From Lachnospiraceae bacterium (GTDB lineage Bacteria > Bacillota_A > Clostridia > Lachnospirales > Lachnospiraceae), in NCBI GenBank assembly GCA_017613055.1, contig JAGAES010000133.1, positions 1 to 60,165 on the forward strand: 60,165 bases of DNA, written 5' to 3'. Both the position numbers and the translations under genes were made by a program. The notes beneath the pieces are model-generated. The model saw only the letters and a program-made list of their open reading frames with translations. It ran no database searches and was not told the DNA's origin. Of the stretch, positions 27,423 to 37,032 are shown piece by piece (positions within the stretch are counted from its first letter, which is position 1; the number at the start of each line of letters is the position of its first letter).

Positions 27423-29123
27423 TTACTGCGGCTTGTATCCGCTCTTCAGCGAACAGATGCGGTTGAACACGAGCCGCTCTTCGGTCGTGTCCCTACTGTC
27501 GACACAGAAATATCCGTTCCGAAGGAACTGGAAGCTGTCGCCTGCTTTCGCATTTGCTACGGAACGTTCCGCGTAGGAAGCTAATACCGTAACCGAGTTC
27601 GGGTTGAGATTAATCGAGCCGTCCTCATTATATACGCCTTTTTCTTCATCAATCAGGTTCTCGTAAAGGCGCGTCGTCACCTCTACGGCCGTCGCGGCGG
27701 ATACCCAGTGAATCGTTCCCTTCACCTTACGGTCCGCACACTCGCCGCCTTTGGTTGCGGGGTCGTAAGTCGCATGCACAACCGTAACGTTGCCTTCCGC
27801 ATCGGTTTCATAACCGGTACAGGTAACAAAATAAGCTCCCATGAGGCGAACTTCATTGCCCGGGAACAGACGGAAATATTTCTTCGGCGGTTCCGGCATA
27901 AAGTCTTCACGGTCAATATACAGTTCCCGGCCGAACGAAACGGTGCGGGTACCGAACTCCGGCACTTCCGGATTGTTCGAAACAGTGATTTCTTCGGTCT
28001 TTCCTTCCGGATAATTGTCGATAATCAGTTTCACCGGATCAACGGCAACCATGACGCGGTTCTTCTTTAATTTGAGATCCTCGCGGATGCAATACTCAAG
28101 CATTGCATAATCGACCGAACTGTTGCTCTTCGATACGCCGGCAAGGTCCATGAAGAGTTTCAGGGATTCCGGCGTAAAGCCGCGGCGTTTCAGAGCGGCA
28201 ATCGTAACAAGCCGCGGGTCGTCCCAGCCGTCAACCGTCCCATTTTCCACAAGTTTCTTGATATATCGCTTGCCGGTAACGACATTGGTCAGATACATCT
28301 TCGCAAACTCAATCTGCTTCGGCGTATCCTCGGGCTTTTCCTTATAATCGCACGAAATCAGCACCCAGTCGTAAAGCGGACGGTGGTCCTCAAACTCGAG
28401 AGTGCAGATTGAATGCGTGATGCCCTCAACGGCGTCTTCAATCGGATGCGCAAAATCATACATCGGATAGATGCACCACCGGTCGCCGGTGTTATGATGC
28501 GACATATGCGCCACGCGGTAGATAACCGGATCGCGCATGTTAATGTTCGGCGAAGCCATATCAATCTTTGCACGGAGCACTTTCGAGCCGTCTTCGAACT
28601 CGCCGTTTCGCATGCCTTCAAAAAGGCGCAGGTTCTCTTCGATGCTGCGGTCGCGGTACGGGCTGTTCTTGCCGGGCTCGGTAAGCGTGCCGCGGTATTC
28701 GCGGATCTCGTCGGCAGTCAGGTCGCACACATAAGCAAGCCCCTTCTTAATAAGCTTAACGGCGCACTCGTACATCGTCTCGAAATAGTTGCTGGCAAAA
28801 AACAAACGGTCTTCAAAATCCGCACCGAGCCAGCGCACATCTGCCGCGATAGACTCCACGAACTCCGTCTTTTCTTTGGTCGGGTTCGTGTCATCAAAGC
28901 GCAGATTGAACTTTCCTCCGTACTTCTTCGAAAGACCGTAATTAAGCAAAATGGATTTCGCGTGTCCGACATGCAGATAGCCGTTCGGCTCCGGAGGGAA
29001 CCGCGTAATGACCGTGCTGCAGCGTCCTTCCGCCAAATCCTTTTCGATAATCATTTCTATAAAATTCCCGGACGCGTTCTTTTCACACATTCCGTTCTCC
29101 GTAACGCTCCGAATATCGTCCAT
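27423..29123 (-). CDS. glnS: Glutaminyl-tRNA synthetase
   Basis: A class I synthetase of 566 residues that charges tRNA-Gln directly. HIGH-type motif: [15 protein letters not shown]; tRNA acceptor and anticodon-binding barrel domains follow ([52 protein letters not shown]). The KMSKS position reads [11 protein letters not shown], which keeps the Lys but not Met-Ser; this variant is plausible for the Clostridia type. Start ATG 29123 has AGGAGG at 5 bases; the upstream in-frame GTG at 29144 does not. Having GlnRS suggests that tRNA-Gln charging does not depend only on GatCAB. Confidence 0.95.
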   Translation of the reverse strand: MDDIRSVTENGMCEKNASGNFIEMIIEKDLAEGRCSTVITRFPPEPNGYLHVGHAKSILLNYGLSKKYGGKFNLRFDDTNPTKEKTEFVESIAADVRWLGADFEDRLFFASNYFETMYECAVKLIKKGLAYVCDLTADEIREYRGTLTEPGKNSPYRDRSIEENLRLFEGMRNGEFEDGSKVLRAKIDMASPNINMRDPVIYRVAHMSHHNTGDRWCIYPMYDFAHPIEDAVEGITHSICTLEFEDHRPLYDWVLISCDYKEKPEDTPKQIEFAKMYLTNVVTGKRYIKKLVENGTVDGWDDPRLVTIAALKRRGFTPESLKLFMDLAGVSKSNSSVDYAMLEYCIREDLKLKKNRVMVAVDPVKLIIDNYPEGKTEEITVSNNPEVPEFGTRTVSFGRELYIDREDFMPEPPKKYFRLFPGNEVRLMGAYFVTCTGYETDAEGNVTVVHATYDPATKGGECADRKVKGTIHWVSAATAVEVTTRLYENLIDEEKGVYNEDGSINLNPNSVTVLASYAERSVANAKAGDSFQFLRNGYFCVDSRDTTEERLVFNRICSLKSGYKPQ

Positions 29124-29231
29124 AAATGCCTCCTGAAACGGCACAAAAACGCCGTAAAGATATATATTGAAAGTTATATTACCACAACTTCTTGCGAAAT
29201 GGAATAGGGAAATTTCAAAATATGGAAAATT
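29124..29231 (-). promoter_or_regulatory. glnS upstream region
   Basis: A gap of 108 bases that must hold the glnS promoter. The best candidate on the minus strand is TTGTGG, 17 bases, TATATC, which is weak; TAATAT also occurs. A small ACGGC/GCCGT hairpin lies just before the ribosome binding site. I see no T-box. Confidence 0.3.
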
Positions 29232-29240
29232 TTATTTTCC
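29224..29240 (-). terminator. Weak A/T-rich hairpin at the end of the nagB-glmM-LCP gene run
   Basis: GGAAAAT (minus strand, 29240-29234) pairs with ATTTTCC (29230-29224) around a 3-base loop, and the stop codon of the small membrane protein is inside it. ATATTTTG follows. Stability is low. Confidence 0.3.
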
Positions 29241-29675
29241 CGCCTGTTTCTTCACTTTTCTGCCGTAAGGATTGTTCTTTACGGAATAAGGATTCACCTG
29301 ATCCGCATCCTCATCGCCCGTGAAAATCTGTTCCCCGTCTTGCGTCTTGCCGTCGTATTTGTCCATGAGCTGCTGCGTCTCGGACTCCCCGAATGTCTCA
29401 AGCGGAGTATTCAGGATATCGAGCTTCATCTGCTCTTCTTTCAGCTTTTTTTCCTTTCGCTCGCTCCAGATAGCAAAGCCGATGCCGAACGCGATAAGGC
29501 CGAGAACGGTAACGCCGAGAATGATTCCGGCCGTTTTCAAAAAGCTGAGACCCTGTTTGACAAGGTCCTGCGCGAAGGTTCCGCCGCATACCGCTGCAAT
29601 CAGAATAACCATAATAATCCAGAAGATCGGTCCGTGTCCGCCTCCGTTTCCGCCGCGTCCGCCGTTTCCCGCCAT
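29232..29675 (-). CDS. Small membrane protein of unknown function
   Basis: A 147-residue protein: Gly/Asn-rich N-terminus (residues 1-15), two hydrophobic helices (about 16-36 and 45-70), then a charged, coiled tail (SERKEKKLKEEQMKLDIL) and a Gln/Asp-rich end. I recognise no domain. AAGGAGGAGAAGACT precedes the ATG, so it is well translated. It follows the HD-GYP gene by 18 bases and ends the gene run. A helper for an envelope or signalling protein is possible but not supported by motifs. Confidence 0.65.
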   Translation of the reverse strand: MAGNGGRGGNGGGHGPIFWIIMVILIAAVCGGTFAQDLVKQGLSFLKTAGIILGVTVLGLIAFGIGFAIWSERKEKKLKEEQMKLDILNTPLETFGESETQQLMDKYDGKTQDGEQIFTGDEDADQVNPYSVKNNPYGRKVKKQAGK

Positions 29676-29693
29676 AGTCTTCTCCTCCTTGTT

Positions 29694-31577
29694 CTAACGG
29701 TATTTCCGATATATATGATAATAAAAATCGCCTCTTGCTTCCTTTGAAGTAATCTCCTTTAATTGCGCGAACAGTTCGTCGTTTCCGCGGATAAAGTCAA
29801 TGACTTCAGGATTGTAACGCGTCCCTTTCAGCGATTCAAACTCGGCGAACACCTTCTCAAAGGTCTTGCCTCTCGTGTAATTCCGTCCGTACGCGTCGGT
29901 CGCGGCATCCATCGAATCGCAGATGGACAGAATGTCCGTAAGGATGCGGTACCGGGAAGAACGGTTGTCATACTCGTCCGGATAGCCCTGCTTTCCGTCG
30001 TAGCTCTTATGATGCCCGAGCGCGATCTCGCAATAGGCAGAAAGCTTGGCATTTCTCGAAAGAATCAGTGCGCTCCACTCGGAATGCTTCCGGATCAGCG
30101 AAAACTCGGTGTCCGAAATCGAGCGAATCTGTGTGTTGATGATTGTCGCGATGCGGATCTTGCCGATGTCGTGGCAGCGCGCCGCGTTATACAGGAACAG
30201 AGCCAGGTCTTCCTTGTGCGCACGCACCTCTTCGTTACTCGAAACGCCGAGCACGCGGTAGAAAAGTTCCGGGCGCTCGTCCACAAGCGGGTCCATGATT
30301 GCCTGCGTCAGCTTGGCGGTCATGATTGTATGAATCAAAGTCGCGAGCTGGCGGTTCATCATCAGCGTATCGATAAACTCGATTGCCATCGCTTCATCGT
30401 CGATGAATTCGATAACGTCGTAGAGAAGATGGTACAGACAGTAATCCATATTCTCTCTTCCGGCGCACTCTCTCGGAATCGTTTCGATGTATTTCTTTAC
30501 ATCGTATAAGACTTCGGCAACCTGCCGTCTCTTTCCTTCTTTCGGAAGCCGGCTTGCCATAATCATCTGAAGCAGCGGCCTCGTCGTCATGCAGACGGCG
30601 AAGAACCGGTCATTACCGGTGATATCGTACCAGCCGACACGCGTGAAATCCACATCCGAAGGAAGCGCTTTCGAAAAAGGATACAACAGATTGAAGCATT
30701 CATCCGCCGAAAGCCTTCCCGCATAAAAGCAATAGAACACATAGGTCATGAAAAGCTTCGCATGACGCTCGCCTTCGGGCAGTTCGAGTTCCTTCGAAAG
30801 CTCGTGCTCAAACACCTTCGAAAGCGCGGCGCGATGCTTCTTCGGAACCTTTTCCCAATGAAGCGCCTGCATGAACATGACGTGCACGCCGATCTTCTCG
30901 CGAATCTCGCGCATGCAGGACTCGAAATAGTCCTCCGGCAGAATGTCACGGTACTGTTCGATCTTCGAAAGCGTATTGTAATGTTTTACAAGCTTCGTAA
31001 GGTCCGGCTCCAGCTGCCTGCACTCGCGGTCGAACAGCCGGTATCCGGTATGGATAATGAAATCAACATCCTGCAAGAAGGTCTCTTCGCTCGCGTGTTC
31101 CTTTCGGATCTCGCGGATGCGGTTCATTCCTTCCATCACGCGTTCCGCTTCCGCCATCGACTGCTCGCCGAACGTGCCTTCCGATGACAGATATGCATTG
31201 TTGGCAAATGCGAAACGGCATTTGCGTTCTTCGAAACGGTTGCCCTTCCTTGCATAACGTCCGGTCAGCATTCTAAGCACCGAGGATTCCATCACTTCAT
31301 CGAAAAGCGAACTGTGGAAATACCGGAGTGCCCCTTCTTTAAGGGCTTCCGCTTCCTCGTCCGAGGTCTCCCGCTCTCCCGAGATGTACGGAAGAATCAT
31401 CGCATGAATGTCACGATCCACTTCCGCGTGGTATTCGCGGATTAACGAGGATTTCCGCAGCAGGTGCTGCGTCCATCCTTTCTTCGTATTGGAGGAAAGG
31501 AGTTCCTGCTCTTCCGCATCGATTGCGTTAATCCGGACCAGATAATTTTTATAAAAATCGGATATGGCCTGCGGCAC
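29694..31577 (-). CDS. HD-GYP domain protein, likely cyclic di-GMP phosphodiesterase
   Basis: A 627-residue cytosolic protein. The N-terminal 440 residues are alpha-helical with no named sensor domain and no transmembrane segment. The C-terminal part is a complete HD-GYP domain: CHDIGKI (H469, D470), GHHKSYDGKQGYP (H522, H523, GYP 531-533) and the later ICDSMDAATD. All the metal ligands of the family are present. Start is GTG at 31577 with a GGGGGG-ACGGGA purine-rich site. It is downstream of the LCP gene. Substrate (c-di-GMP, or another cyclic dinucleotide) is inferred from the family. Confidence 0.88.
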   Translation of the reverse strand: MPQAISDFYKNYLVRINAIDAEEQELLSSNTKKGWTQHLLRKSSLIREYHAEVDRDIHAMILPYISGERETSDEEAEALKEGALRYFHSSLFDEVMESSVLRMLTGRYARKGNRFEERKCRFAFANNAYLSSEGTFGEQSMAEAERVMEGMNRIREIRKEHASEETFLQDVDFIIHTGYRLFDRECRQLEPDLTKLVKHYNTLSKIEQYRDILPEDYFESCMREIREKIGVHVMFMQALHWEKVPKKHRAALSKVFEHELSKELELPEGERHAKLFMTYVFYCFYAGRLSADECFNLLYPFSKALPSDVDFTRVGWYDITGNDRFFAVCMTTRPLLQMIMASRLPKEGKRRQVAEVLYDVKKYIETIPRECAGRENMDYCLYHLLYDVIEFIDDEAMAIEFIDTLMMNRQLATLIHTIMTAKLTQAIMDPLVDERPELFYRVLGVSSNEEVRAHKEDLALFLYNAARCHDIGKIRIATIINTQIRSISDTEFSLIRKHSEWSALILSRNAKLSAYCEIALGHHKSYDGKQGYPDEYDNRSSRYRILTDILSICDSMDAATDAYGRNYTRGKTFEKVFAEFESLKGTRYNPEVIDFIRGNDELFAQLKEITSKEARGDFYYHIYRKYR

Positions 31578-31620
31578 TCCCGTCCCCCCCTTTCATCATT
31601 TATACTGTTTCCGGACTGAA

Positions 31621-33267
31621 CTACTGTCCGGACATAACCGCACGCATCTTGTTCGCGGCTTCTCTTGCGGAATTCCAGTCGATATGGCCGACATAGAGCT
31701 GTTCGCCCTTATAGGAATAGCAGTATCCCCATCCGCCGGTACACGAAATCGCGTAGGACTCCACGCTCCAGGACGCACCGGAATCGAGCTGCATGCGGCA
31801 CAGCGCCGACAGCTGATCCATCGTAAGGTTCGTCTGGAAGTTTCCGGAAATCGCATTCATAATCTGCGAAAAATTATTCAGAATATACGGAGACTGAATC
31901 TTATTGATAATACCCTTGATCAGTTCCATCTGGTTTCGTCCGCGCTGGAAATCGCCGCCCGGAACGTTATAACGTTCTCTTGCAAAAGCAAGCGCGCTCT
32001 TACCGCCCATGTGATTCATGCCGGCGCCGTACTGATACGGACCGTGCGAAGAATCAAACGCATACGGCGAATAAACATCCACGCCGCTTAAGTAATCAAC
32101 GATTCTCTCAACGCTTGAGAAATTCACGCGGATATAATAATCAAGCTGAATGCCGTATACCCGCTCGAGCGTCTTCATCGAAGCCTTTACGCCGTAGATG
32201 CCGGCATGCGTCAGCTTATCATAACTCGAGCCGCTGATTTCCGGAATCAATACGTAAGAATCACGAGGCGTATTCACAAGAAGAATCTTATGCGTATTCG
32301 GATTGACGACCATGATGATGTTTACGTCACTACGGCTTCTTGCGGTAATGCCGCCGTAGCAGTCGATACCGCTGAAGTATACGGTGAAGTAGTCACCCGT
32401 CACATTTTCCGCACTGGAACGAGGAGGCATCGCAGTCATCGGGATGACCGGAGTCGGAATCTCGTCCTTTCCGGCCGGTGTCGGCGTAACTGCCTCGGTC
32501 GGTTTGCTCGGATCCGGCGTAGCGGTCGGATTGTCGGGATCCGGCGTCGGAAGCGGCGTCGGAGTCGGCGTTATGGTGAGACTGCCCTTCGGAATCTCCG
32601 CGTCGAAAGAAAGATCCTCAAGAATCCGGTAATTCCCGTCAAATCCTTCCGCATATTCCGCAAGCATATCCACATACGAAGTATCCGCAAGCATCGCCTT
32701 TACTTCTCCGCTCATCAGTGCTGCGGCAAGCTCGGTATAATAGTTATACTCCTTGAGCGAAAGCGAAATCTTCTCCGAGGAAGTAATATGCTGATAGGCA
32801 ATCAGCATCGACGCATACTCTTCGGCGGTCTGAATGCCGTATACGTATCCGTCCGTATCGGAAAGTTCCTGTGCCGGGTCATCTATCCTCACAAGAACCG
32901 AAACCCCTTCAATATGCTTCGTTTCACTGGCTTCCTGTCCGGTAATCGTCTTGACGGTCTTCCGGGCGGGCTCGATATACGTCACAATCACGAGAAAGCA
33001 CCCCGTAATCCACAAAATCGCCCATAAAAGCCCCGGTATGAACCCCTTCTTCCCGTCCCGTATAAGAATCAAAAGCGTGCTCGGGACAAGTCCGACAATC
33101 AAAACCAATGCCAGTAAAAGCATATACTTGGCCGGAAGAATCGGAAACCGTACAAACTCAATCATCAGTACGCCGGCCATAATGATCTGAAGCGCCAAAG
33201 CCGCCACCCCCGCAATACGAACGGCTCTCCAGAAGCTCTTCCATTTTACTCTCTTTTTCTTCTTCAT
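31621..33267 (-). CDS. LytR-CpsA-Psr (LCP) family glycopolymer ligase
   Basis: LCP enzymes attach wall teichoic acids or other glycopolymers to peptidoglycan. This 548-residue protein has basic N-terminus and three hydrophobic helices in the first 105 residues, an external domain that resembles a substrate-binding fold (VLVRIDDPAQEL, GYVYGIQTAEEYA), a Thr-Pro linker (TITPTPTPLPTPDPDNP-like), then the LCP domain with SRSDVN, NTPRDSYV, FARERYNVPGGDFQRGRNQ. Catalytic Arg and Asp positions are intact. Extra N-terminal helices and the external insert make it longer than typical LCPs. ATG at 33267 has AGGA at 5 bases; the ATG six bases upstream is less well placed. Confidence 0.93.
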   Translation of the reverse strand: MKKKKRVKWKSFWRAVRIAGVAALALQIIMAGVLMIEFVRFPILPAKYMLLLALVLIVGLVPSTLLILIRDGKKGFIPGLLWAILWITGCFLVIVTYIEPARKTVKTITGQEASETKHIEGVSVLVRIDDPAQELSDTDGYVYGIQTAEEYASMLIAYQHITSSEKISLSLKEYNYYTELAAALMSGEVKAMLADTSYVDMLAEYAEGFDGNYRILEDLSFDAEIPKGSLTITPTPTPLPTPDPDNPTATPDPSKPTEAVTPTPAGKDEIPTPVIPMTAMPPRSSAENVTGDYFTVYFSGIDCYGGITARSRSDVNIIMVVNPNTHKILLVNTPRDSYVLIPEISGSSYDKLTHAGIYGVKASMKTLERVYGIQLDYYIRVNFSSVERIVDYLSGVDVYSPYAFDSSHGPYQYGAGMNHMGGKSALAFARERYNVPGGDFQRGRNQMELIKGIINKIQSPYILNNFSQIMNAISGNFQTNLTMDQLSALCRMQLDSGASWSVESYAISCTGGWGYCYSYKGEQLYVGHIDWNSAREAANKMRAVMSGQ

Positions 33268-33297
33268 AAGCATCCTAAAATCGGAATTCCGAAAAGA

Positions 33298-34884
33298 TTA
33301 CATCTCCGCGGAATCCTTCCGTTCGTCCGCTTCCTCTTCTTCCGTGAGGCGGACGGCACGGTCAAACATTTCCTCCACTTCTTTGCCCGGCTCGGCCGTA
33401 CATTTCGTAACAACCACGCAAACCAGAAGGCTTACGAGGAAGCCGGGGATTATTTCATACAAACCACACAGTACCGAATTCTTCAGCAATGCATGCTCTG
33501 AATCAAAAATTAAAGTGCCGCAGGCCATCGCCCATCCGAGATCCACAACGAATCCGCTGATGATTCCGCTGATGGCGCCGGCGTAATTGAACCGTTTCCA
33601 GTAAAGCGACAGAAGGATTGCCGGTCCGAATGCGGCACCGAACGCGCCCCATGCCTTCTCTACCAGATCCATAATGCTCTTATTTCCGAGAAATGCGATG
33701 AGAAATGCCACTGCACAGATAAACGCAACAACGAAACGTCCTGCCCACATGATTTCTTTATCGCTTGCATTCTTTCTTACCGGCTTATAGATATCGCTCG
33801 AGAAAGCGGAAGCCGAAGCAAGCAGCTGCGAATCCGCGGTACTCATCGATGCGGCAAGAATCGCCGAAAGGAGTACGCCCGCAAGGACGGTCGGGAACAC
33901 GCCTCGCACAAGAAGCATAAATGCCGTACCGGTCTTGTCGGGTATTCCGAGTTCCTTCACCGGAATCAGTTCGTTCCCGATATACTGTCTTGCAACGATA
34001 CCGACGATTGTCGCCATCAGAAGAATCAAAAACGTCCAGATAATACCGATCGTCTGGGAACGCTTCATCTCCTTCTTCGAGCGGATCGACATATAACGGA
34101 CCAGAATGTGCGGCATTCCGAAATATCCGAGGCCCCAGCCGAGTCCGGACAGAATCGTTACTAGCGCGGCGCCGTCCAGCTTGCCGGTGCTTAAGAGATT
34201 ATAGTAGAAATCTCCGAGCTCGTCCGGTTTCGCCGTAAAGCTTGCGCCCTTCATCACGAAGACCGCCACAATCGGAGCAGCCATCAGTGCGCCGAGCATC
34301 AGAAGACCCTGGAAAAAGTCCGTCCAGCATACGGCGTTGAAACCGCCGAGGAACGTGTATGCAACGATGATAATCGCCGCAGCCGCCATGGCCGTGTTCC
34401 GTCCGCCTTTGTCGAGATCGAATACCGTCTGGAACAGGTCGCCGCAGGCGGAGATGCTCGAGGCGGAATAGATGCAGTATACAACGATGAATACGATTGC
34501 GCAAGTCGCCTGAAGCGCTATGTTGCTGCTTAAAAAGCGGTTGTTCAGGTATTGCGGAATCGTGATCGAATCATTGGCCGCAATCGAGAAGGTACGCAGT
34601 CTCGGGGCTACAAAAACCCATGCAAGGAAGGTTCCGATGAAAAGCCCGATACTGATCCAGCTCTTGCTGATGCCGCTCATGTAGATGGCGCCGGGCAGGC
34701 CTAAAAGAACCCACGCGCTCATGTCGGACGCACCGGCCGAAAGAGCCGCTACGGGACCGCTCATGCTGCGGCCGCCGAGGAAGTATTCCTTCTCACCGCC
34801 GCTTCTCGAACGGATGTAGAAATACACGCCGATACCGATTACGAGACAAAAGTAAATGACAAATGCAATGACTTCCCAGTTCAT
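33298..34884 (-). CDS. putP: Sodium/proline symporter
   Basis: A polytopic protein of 528 residues of the sodium:solute symporter (SSS) family. Signatures include GGRSMSGPVAALSAGASDMSAWVLLG near the N-terminus (key GASDMSAW) and LAASMSTADSQLL in the middle, both diagnostic of PutP, with about 13 hydrophobic segments. The N-terminus MNWEVIAFVIYFCLV starts the first helix. It is in the run between the hexapeptide protein and the LCP gene; proline uptake for nutrition or osmotic balance is the known role. Confidence 0.95.
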   Translation of the reverse strand: MNWEVIAFVIYFCLVIGIGVYFYIRSRSGGEKEYFLGGRSMSGPVAALSAGASDMSAWVLLGLPGAIYMSGISKSWISIGLFIGTFLAWVFVAPRLRTFSIAANDSITIPQYLNNRFLSSNIALQATCAIVFIVVYCIYSASSISACGDLFQTVFDLDKGGRNTAMAAAAIIIVAYTFLGGFNAVCWTDFFQGLLMLGALMAAPIVAVFVMKGASFTAKPDELGDFYYNLLSTGKLDGAALVTILSGLGWGLGYFGMPHILVRYMSIRSKKEMKRSQTIGIIWTFLILLMATIVGIVARQYIGNELIPVKELGIPDKTGTAFMLLVRGVFPTVLAGVLLSAILAASMSTADSQLLASASAFSSDIYKPVRKNASDKEIMWAGRFVVAFICAVAFLIAFLGNKSIMDLVEKAWGAFGAAFGPAILLSLYWKRFNYAGAISGIISGFVVDLGWAMACGTLIFDSEHALLKNSVLCGLYEIIPGFLVSLLVCVVVTKCTAEPGKEVEEMFDRAVRLTEEEEADERKDSAEM

Positions 34885-34906
34885 AGGATTTCCTCACTTT
34901 CTTTGA

Positions 34907-35587
34907 TCATACTTTTTTATCTACCACATCAATTCCTTTACCGCTCTTAAATATGCTGTAGCTCGGGATCACGCCGCGAACCGAAGAAGTCGGGTAAATG
35001 TTCGAATGGCATCCGATTACCGTCCCCGGGTTCAAAACGCTGTTGCAGCCGACTTCGACGAAGTCTCCGAGCATCGCACCGAATTTCTTGAGTCCGGTTT
35101 CGACGGACTCCTCTTTGGATTTTACAACGACCAGAGTCTTGTCGCTCTTTACGTTGGACGTAAGGGAACCGGCGCCCATATGGGATTTGAAGCCGAGCAC
35201 CGAATCGCCGACATAATTGTAATGCGGTACCTGCACACCGTCCGAGATGATAACGTTCTTCAGTTCGACGGAGTTTCCGACGACGCAGCCGTCACCGATC
35301 AGGGCGCTTCCGCGGATAAACGCGCAATGGCGGACTTCCGTATTCTCTCCGATGATGCACGGAGAACCGATATAAGCGGACGGGAAGACTTTGGCGCTCT
35401 TCGCAATCCAGACGCCCTCTTCCGGATGATCATACTTCTCCGGGTCAAGCGTCGGGCCGATCTCTAATATAATGCTTTTAATCGAGGGAAGAATCTCCCA
35501 CGGATAAGTCACTTTCGAAAGCCACGGCCATGCAAGCGTATGTCCTGCTTCGTAAAGCTCCGAAACCTTTATCTGAAACTCACTCAT
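34907..35587 (-). CDS. Left-handed beta-helix (hexapeptide) acyltransferase-like protein, GlmU C-half type
   Basis: A 226-residue protein whose core is a hexapeptide-repeat helix (WIAKSAKVFPSAYIG, CIIGENTEVRHCAFIRGSALIGDGC, VVGNSVELKNVII). The later part (HYNYVGDSVLGFKSHMGAGSLTSN and GAMLGDFVEVGCNSVLNPGTVIG) matches the acetyltransferase half of GlmU, including the HYNYVGDS segment, but there is no nucleotidyltransferase half. The first 50 residues are a separate helical cap. It lies 19 bases after glmM, so a role in UDP-GlcNAc or another amino sugar pathway is likely. Whether it acetylates GlcN-1-P or another nucleotide sugar cannot be read from the sequence. Confidence 0.8.
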   Translation of the reverse strand: MSEFQIKVSELYEAGHTLAWPWLSKVTYPWEILPSIKSIILEIGPTLDPEKYDHPEEGVWIAKSAKVFPSAYIGSPCIIGENTEVRHCAFIRGSALIGDGCVVGNSVELKNVIISDGVQVPHYNYVGDSVLGFKSHMGAGSLTSNVKSDKTLVVVKSKEESVETGLKKFGAMLGDFVEVGCNSVLNPGTVIGCHSNIYPTSSVRGVIPSYSIFKSGKGIDVVDKKV

Positions 35588-35605
35588 GGTTTGCCTCCTG
35601 CTCTG

Positions 35606-36958
35606 TTACCGCACTTTTAAAAGATGTCCGGACTTGCGGATTGCTTCGATGATGGAATCCACCTGACGGTTGCACTCATCGTACGTGTCCGCCTCAGACA
35701 TGACGCGGAGCACCTCTTCGGTTCCGCTCGGACGAAGCAGCACGCGGCCGTTGTTTCCGAGAGAAGCCGTGCAAGCCTCAACCTGAAGCGTAACGGCGGG
35801 ATCGTTCATCGTGCCCTGCTTGTCATCCACTTCGACGTTCTTAAGAACCTGCGGATAGAGCTGCACTTCGGCAGCCAGTGCGGAAAGAGGCATCTCGGTA
35901 TCGATCAATACCATCATGACCATAATCGCGGTCAGAATACCGTCGCCGGTACGCGCGTACTTCCGGAATATGACATGTCCGGAGTTTTCACCGCCGATGA
36001 CATGGTCGTTCGCCTTCATGTTCTCATAAACATAACGGTCGCCGACCTTCGTCTTTTCGTAATCGATGCCGATGCGGTCAAGCGCCTTATACAGTCCGAA
36101 GTTCGACATAATCGTCGTGACGACGGTGTTCGAAGGAAGCTGTCCGATCCGCTTTAAATACTTCGCGCATATATACATGATCTGGTCGCCGTCCACGACG
36201 GTGCCGTTCTCATCGACCGCAAGACAGCGGTCCGCGTCTCCGTCAAATGCGAAGCCGACGTCCACACCCTTTTCTTTGACAAACTCACACAGCCCCTCGA
36301 TGTGCGTGGAACCGCATTTCTCATTGACGTTTATGCCGTTCGGCTCGTTGTTGATGACGAAAGTCTTCGCTCCGAGCGCATCGAATACGGAACGGGCAAT
36401 CATCCAGGAGCTGCCGTTTGCGCAGTCGAGAGCAACTTTACGGTTCTCAAACGATTTCGTTGCCACGTTGGTCAGATATCCGATGTAACGGTTCCGTCCG
36501 CTGTAATAGTCAACGGTGCAGCCGATGTCCGCGCCGGTCGCGAAAGGAATCTCCTCGCAATGACCGTCCAGATAATCTTCCACAAGGTCCTGAACCTCAT
36601 CTTCCATCTTCTCGCCGTCGCCGTTCATCAGCTTGATGCCGTTGTCGGCGAACGGGTTATGGCTTGCGCTGATCATGATGCCGCAGTCAAAGCCGTCGGT
36701 TCTCGTGATGAATGAAACACACGGAGTCGTCGTCACGTGAAGCAGATACGCATCCGAACCGGACGACGTAATGCCTGCCGCAAGAGCATTCTCATACATG
36801 TAAGAGGAACGTCTCGTATCCTTTCCGATGACAATCTTGGCGTGATGCTCCTTTCCGTAATACCAGCCCAAGAAGCGGCCGATTTTGAACGCGTGATCCG
36901 CCGTCAGAACCGTCCCCGACTTACCGCGGAATCCGTCCGTACCGAAATATCTGCCCAT
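35606..36958 (-). CDS. glmM: Phosphoglucosamine mutase
   Basis: GlmM interconverts glucosamine 6-phosphate and glucosamine 1-phosphate for peptidoglycan synthesis. The 450-residue protein has the start MGRYFGTDGFRGKSG, the phospho-serine loop MISASHNPFADNGIKLM (catalytic Ser about residue 100), the metal-binding DGDADR loop and the sugar-binding GGENSGH loop, and the C-terminal phosphate loop RPSGTEEVLRVM. The ATG at 36958 gives the standard start and has a GGAAGAG site; the GTG at 36967 is in the spacing region. Confidence 0.97.
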   Translation of the reverse strand: MGRYFGTDGFRGKSGTVLTADHAFKIGRFLGWYYGKEHHAKIVIGKDTRRSSYMYENALAAGITSSGSDAYLLHVTTTPCVSFITRTDGFDCGIMISASHNPFADNGIKLMNGDGEKMEDEVQDLVEDYLDGHCEEIPFATGADIGCTVDYYSGRNRYIGYLTNVATKSFENRKVALDCANGSSWMIARSVFDALGAKTFVINNEPNGINVNEKCGSTHIEGLCEFVKEKGVDVGFAFDGDADRCLAVDENGTVVDGDQIMYICAKYLKRIGQLPSNTVVTTIMSNFGLYKALDRIGIDYEKTKVGDRYVYENMKANDHVIGGENSGHVIFRKYARTGDGILTAIMVMMVLIDTEMPLSALAAEVQLYPQVLKNVEVDDKQGTMNDPAVTLQVEACTASLGNNGRVLLRPSGTEEVLRVMSEADTYDECNRQVDSIIEAIRKSGHLLKVR

Positions 36959-36995
36959 AAAAACCACTCTTCCTTTCCGAAGAAAAATATGATAC

Positions 36996-37020
36996 GTGCC
37001 CTGTCGCGCGGGCAGGGCAC
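36996..37020 (-). terminator. Hairpin between nagB and glmM
   Basis: GTGCCCTG and CAGGGCAC (36996-37003 and 37013-37020) with a 9-base loop; minus strand continues GTATCATATTTTTC. The T-run is 8 bases away, so full termination is doubtful. It may instead lower glmM relative to nagB or shield the nagB 3' end. Confidence 0.45.
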
Positions 37021-37032
37021 AAAAGAAACGTA

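Noticed and set aside
29124..29231. A T-box in front of glnS
   Set aside because: Only 108 bases are available, and I find no specifier hairpin, no T-box sequence and no terminator-antiterminator pair.
31610..31632. A terminator after the LCP gene
   Set aside because: TCCGGAC/GTCCGGA can form 7 pairs over the stop codon, but no T-run follows on the minus strand.
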